From: Labilithrix sp.
GTDB taxonomy: Bacteria; Myxococcota_A; Polyangia; Polyangiales; Polyangiaceae
Direction: 5' to 3'
Assembly (NCBI GenBank): GCA_019637195.1
Contig: JAHBWA010000090.1
Span: 1 to 35,436, forward strand
Length of the DNA stretch: 35,436 bases
Part shown: positions 33,586 to 35,436 of the stretch, piece after piece
How the letters are laid out: each line of letters begins with the position of its first letter
Position numbering within the stretch: the stretch's first letter is position 1
Notes under the pieces: generated by a model
Databases searched by the model: none
What the model was told of the DNA's origin: nothing
Seen by the model: only the letters and a program-made list of their open reading frames with translations
Position numbers and translations under genes: made by a program

Positions 33586-35436
33586 TCAGCGGACCTGGAA
33601 CTCGCGGGTCGTGCCGACGTACTGCGAGATGACGCCGGTGACGCCGTGCTTCCACGCTCCGAGCTGGCGGATCCGGTAGGTCCCGGTGAGCGCGCTCGCC
33701 GGGACGTCCCAGCGGACGTCGGCGAAGGAGCACGCGAGGCAGTCGGCGGCGGTGTCGCGGCGCCACGTGTAGCGCGTCTCGGGCATCGAGTCCCAGGCGA
33801 CGCGCTGCCAGCTCGTGCCCACCTTTCGCTCGACGAGCAGGTAGCTGTCGTTCGTGCGAAGGCCGTTCTTCGGGTGCCCCGCGCGGAAGGTCGCCGTGAC
33901 CGTGCCCCCGCGGTTGACCGACGCGGGCGGCTGCTGCATCACCTGACCGAAGGTCTCGACGAGCCGCTTGTCGTCGTAGACCACGCCGGTCTGGAGCGTG
34001 ATCTGCCCCTGACTCTTGTCGGGCTGGACCGCGCCGGCGGGGACCGCGGTGCCCGCGGCCATCGCGTCGGCGAGCTGGCCGAAGACCTGGAGGTAGGCGT
34101 CGAGGGTGAGGCGCCCGAACTGCGTGGAGGCGCCCTCGTAGTTCTGCGCGTCGTACTCCTCGGGCGTCGTGACGTAGCCGCTGTACTCGTTGGCGAGGCC
34201 GGTGATGATCACGTGGCGGACGCCCTTCGGCGCGAGGGAGCTCGCGATCCGCGCGCGGAGGCGGCGGCCGGCCTGCACCGTCATCTCGCTGGGCACGCCG
34301 GCGATCGCCAGCGAGCCGACGCGCAGGAGCTGGAACGGCAGGACGTCCGGCGTCCAGCCGAGGAAACCGCTCGGGAGGAGCACCGGCTTCGGTCGCTGGC
34401 AGGGATCGTTCACGACCGCGTCGGCGGCGTTGAAGACCCCCTGGAACGGGTTGCGGAACGGGCCGGGCATCGGGCCGTTCATGAACGAGCGGCGGAGGTT
34501 CTCCCAGCCGGCGGCGTTCCGCGCGTCGTAGACCATGCCCTCGCTGAAGCCGCCGAGGCCGCTCGGTCCGTCCTCGGCCCCCGCGGCGAAGGACGCGCCG
34601 TAGGCGCCGTTGCACAAGGTGTTGCCGCCGGCGCCGTTGCGCTGCGTCGTCCCCGTGACGACCAAGCCCGGCATCCGGGTGAACGTGTGGCGGAAGTCGA
34701 TGACGCCTCCGACGTGCTCGCCGGAGCTGCGCGAGAGCGCGTCGGCGCGCTCGTACTGCCGGTCGCCGATGATCCGCACGCTGTCGAACGGATCGACGCC
34801 GGGGCCCGTGAAGCCGCTCGCGATGTTCGGCGACAAGTCGCCCTCGTCGGAGTTCGGGAAGGCCGCCACGAACCCGCCTGGGTTCTGGAACGGCAGGATC
34901 GTCCCGCGCTCCTTCTCCATCCGATAGGCGGCGTAGCCCTTGTTGTCCGATCCGATGAGCGTGTTGGTCTGCGGGAGCGACGTGTTGTGCACCGCGAACC
35001 ACGAGATCGCGCCGGTCGGCGCGCCGCTCGGGCGGTCGATCGTCACCGTGGTCATCAGCCGGTTGAGCTCCCCGGCCTGATCGGGGTTGCGCCGGAAGGC
35101 GGGGGTCGAGCGGTTGACGCTGGCGTTCATGACGTCGCCGTTCGCGACGCGGAGTGAGCCCGGCGACGCGCGATCGTGCGCCTGCACGATCGCCGCCGTG
35201 ATCCCCTGGACGATCGCGTCGTAGCTCTCCTTCACAAAGCCGAACGACGTGAAGTTCATGAGCGCGTGGTGGGAGTAGCCGCCCGGCCCCGCGTGGGTGT
35301 GCGTCGCGGCGAGCTGCACGTTGGCGTCCGTGTAGAGCGCGCCGTAGCGCGCCGCCAGGTTCCGCATGACGCCCTGCTTGATCGAGCTGAAGAGCTGCCC
35401 GATCTCGGCGCTGACGAAGACGACGCGCTTGCCGGT
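33586..35436 (-). CDS. neutral/alkaline ceramidase, partial (N-terminus outside window)
   Basis: The 616 C-terminal residues are in the window; the frame stays open to the right edge, reading TGKRVVFVSAEIGQLFSS before the first in-frame Met. The family is clear from DANVQLAATHTHAGPGGYSH (zinc-ligand His), WFAVHNTSLPQTNTLIG with the predicted nucleophile Ser (codon 34978-34980), and GFLGWTPDVLPFQLLRVG. A C-terminal immunoglobulin-like domain ends the protein (about 33590-33960), as in characterised bacterial enzymes. The enzyme hydrolyses ceramide to sphingosine and fatty acid; relatives are normally secreted. It could serve remodelling of the cell's own sphingolipids, known in some myxobacteria, or digestion of prey and environmental lipid. 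The signal peptide would lie beyond the edge. Confidence 0.96.
   Translation of the reverse strand, partial: TGKRVVFVSAEIGQLFSSIKQGVMRNLAARYGALYTDANVQLAATHTHAGPGGYSHHALMNFTSFGFVKESYDAIVQGITAAIVQAHDRASPGSLRVANGDVMNASVNRSTPAFRRNPDQAGELNRLMTTVTIDRPSGAPTGAISWFAVHNTSLPQTNTLIGSDNKGYAAYRMEKERGTILPFQNPGGFVAAFPNSDEGDLSPNIASGFTGPGVDPFDSVRIIGDRQYERADALSRSSGEHVGGVIDFRHTFTRMPGLVVTGTTQRNGAGGNTLCNGAYGASFAAGAEDGPSGLGGFSEGMVYDARNAAGWENLRRSFMNGPMPGPFRNPFQGVFNAADAVVNDPCQRPKPVLLPSGFLGWTPDVLPFQLLRVGSLAIAGVPSEMTVQAGRRLRARIASSLAPKGVRHVIITGLANEYSGYVTTPEEYDAQNYEGASTQFGRLTLDAYLQVFGQLADAMAAGTAVPAGAVQPDKSQGQITLQTGVVYDDKRLVETFGQVMQQPPASVNRGGTVTATFRAGHPKNGLRTNDSYLLVERKVGTSWQRVAWDSMPETRYTWRRDTAADCLACSFADVRWDVPASALTGTYRIRQLGAWKHGVTGVISQYVGTTREFQVR

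Overview
The window is very GC-rich, with codons that almost always end in G or C. Two-component genes, membrane-anchored Ser/Thr kinases, sigma54 activators and lipoproteins are packed closely together. One kinase has the HRDVSPQN catalytic loop common in myxobacteria. All this suggests a chromosomal segment of a large-genome Myxococcota (Polyangiales-like) bacterium. That assignment is inference: there is no rRNA or tRNA here, and I saw no insertion sequence, phage gene, CRISPR array or replication origin.

Layout. (1) 1-4010: the end of a sigma54 activator; a DUF1801 protein with a 7-residue repeat tail; a site-2-protease-like membrane protein missing one zinc-ligand His; a small soluble histidine kinase; and a small helical protein, with a 24-bp perfect palindrome between the last two. 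(2) 4196-13689: a four-gene signalling operon. A Nik1-like hybrid kinase with an exact 92-residue HAMP-unit array and three receivers is followed by CheR, a receiver-less CheB and a REC-PAS-GAF-kinase-REC hybrid. The last three genes are joined by ATGA overlaps, and no chemoreceptor gene is present. A convergent gene (13707-14549) encodes a kinase-like protein with an intact phospho-acceptor His but a degenerate ATP-binding domain. (3) 14632-19443: an envelope or glycan block on the minus strand (glycosyltransferase, a protein of four 91-residue repeats, a DUF2334 deacetylase-like protein), divergent from a second glycosyltransferase whose start is unclear. (4) 19720-22826: a membrane Ser/Thr kinase divergent from an FHA-domain sigma54 activator, with three 17-bp palindromic sites between them. 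(5) 22965-29594: a GH94-like lipoprotein, a second membrane Ser/Thr kinase, a TPR membrane protein and an FGE-sulfatase-fold lipoprotein. (6) 29717-35436: a GAF-GAF class III nucleotide cyclase, thiC, a HEAT-like anchored protein and a partial neutral ceramidase.

How it fits together. Most of the window is signal transduction: two sigma54 activators, four histidine kinases plus one probable pseudokinase, two eukaryotic-type kinases, one cyclase, and a CheB/CheR pair. The strongest candidates for something new are the kinase-CheR-CheB-kinase operon with its neighbouring pseudokinase, the kinase/FHA-activator pair with its three-site control region, and the four-repeat protein in the glycan operon. 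Tandem repeats lie at three of the convergent gene junctions, and at one of them the repeat unit includes the stop codon of the adjacent gene.
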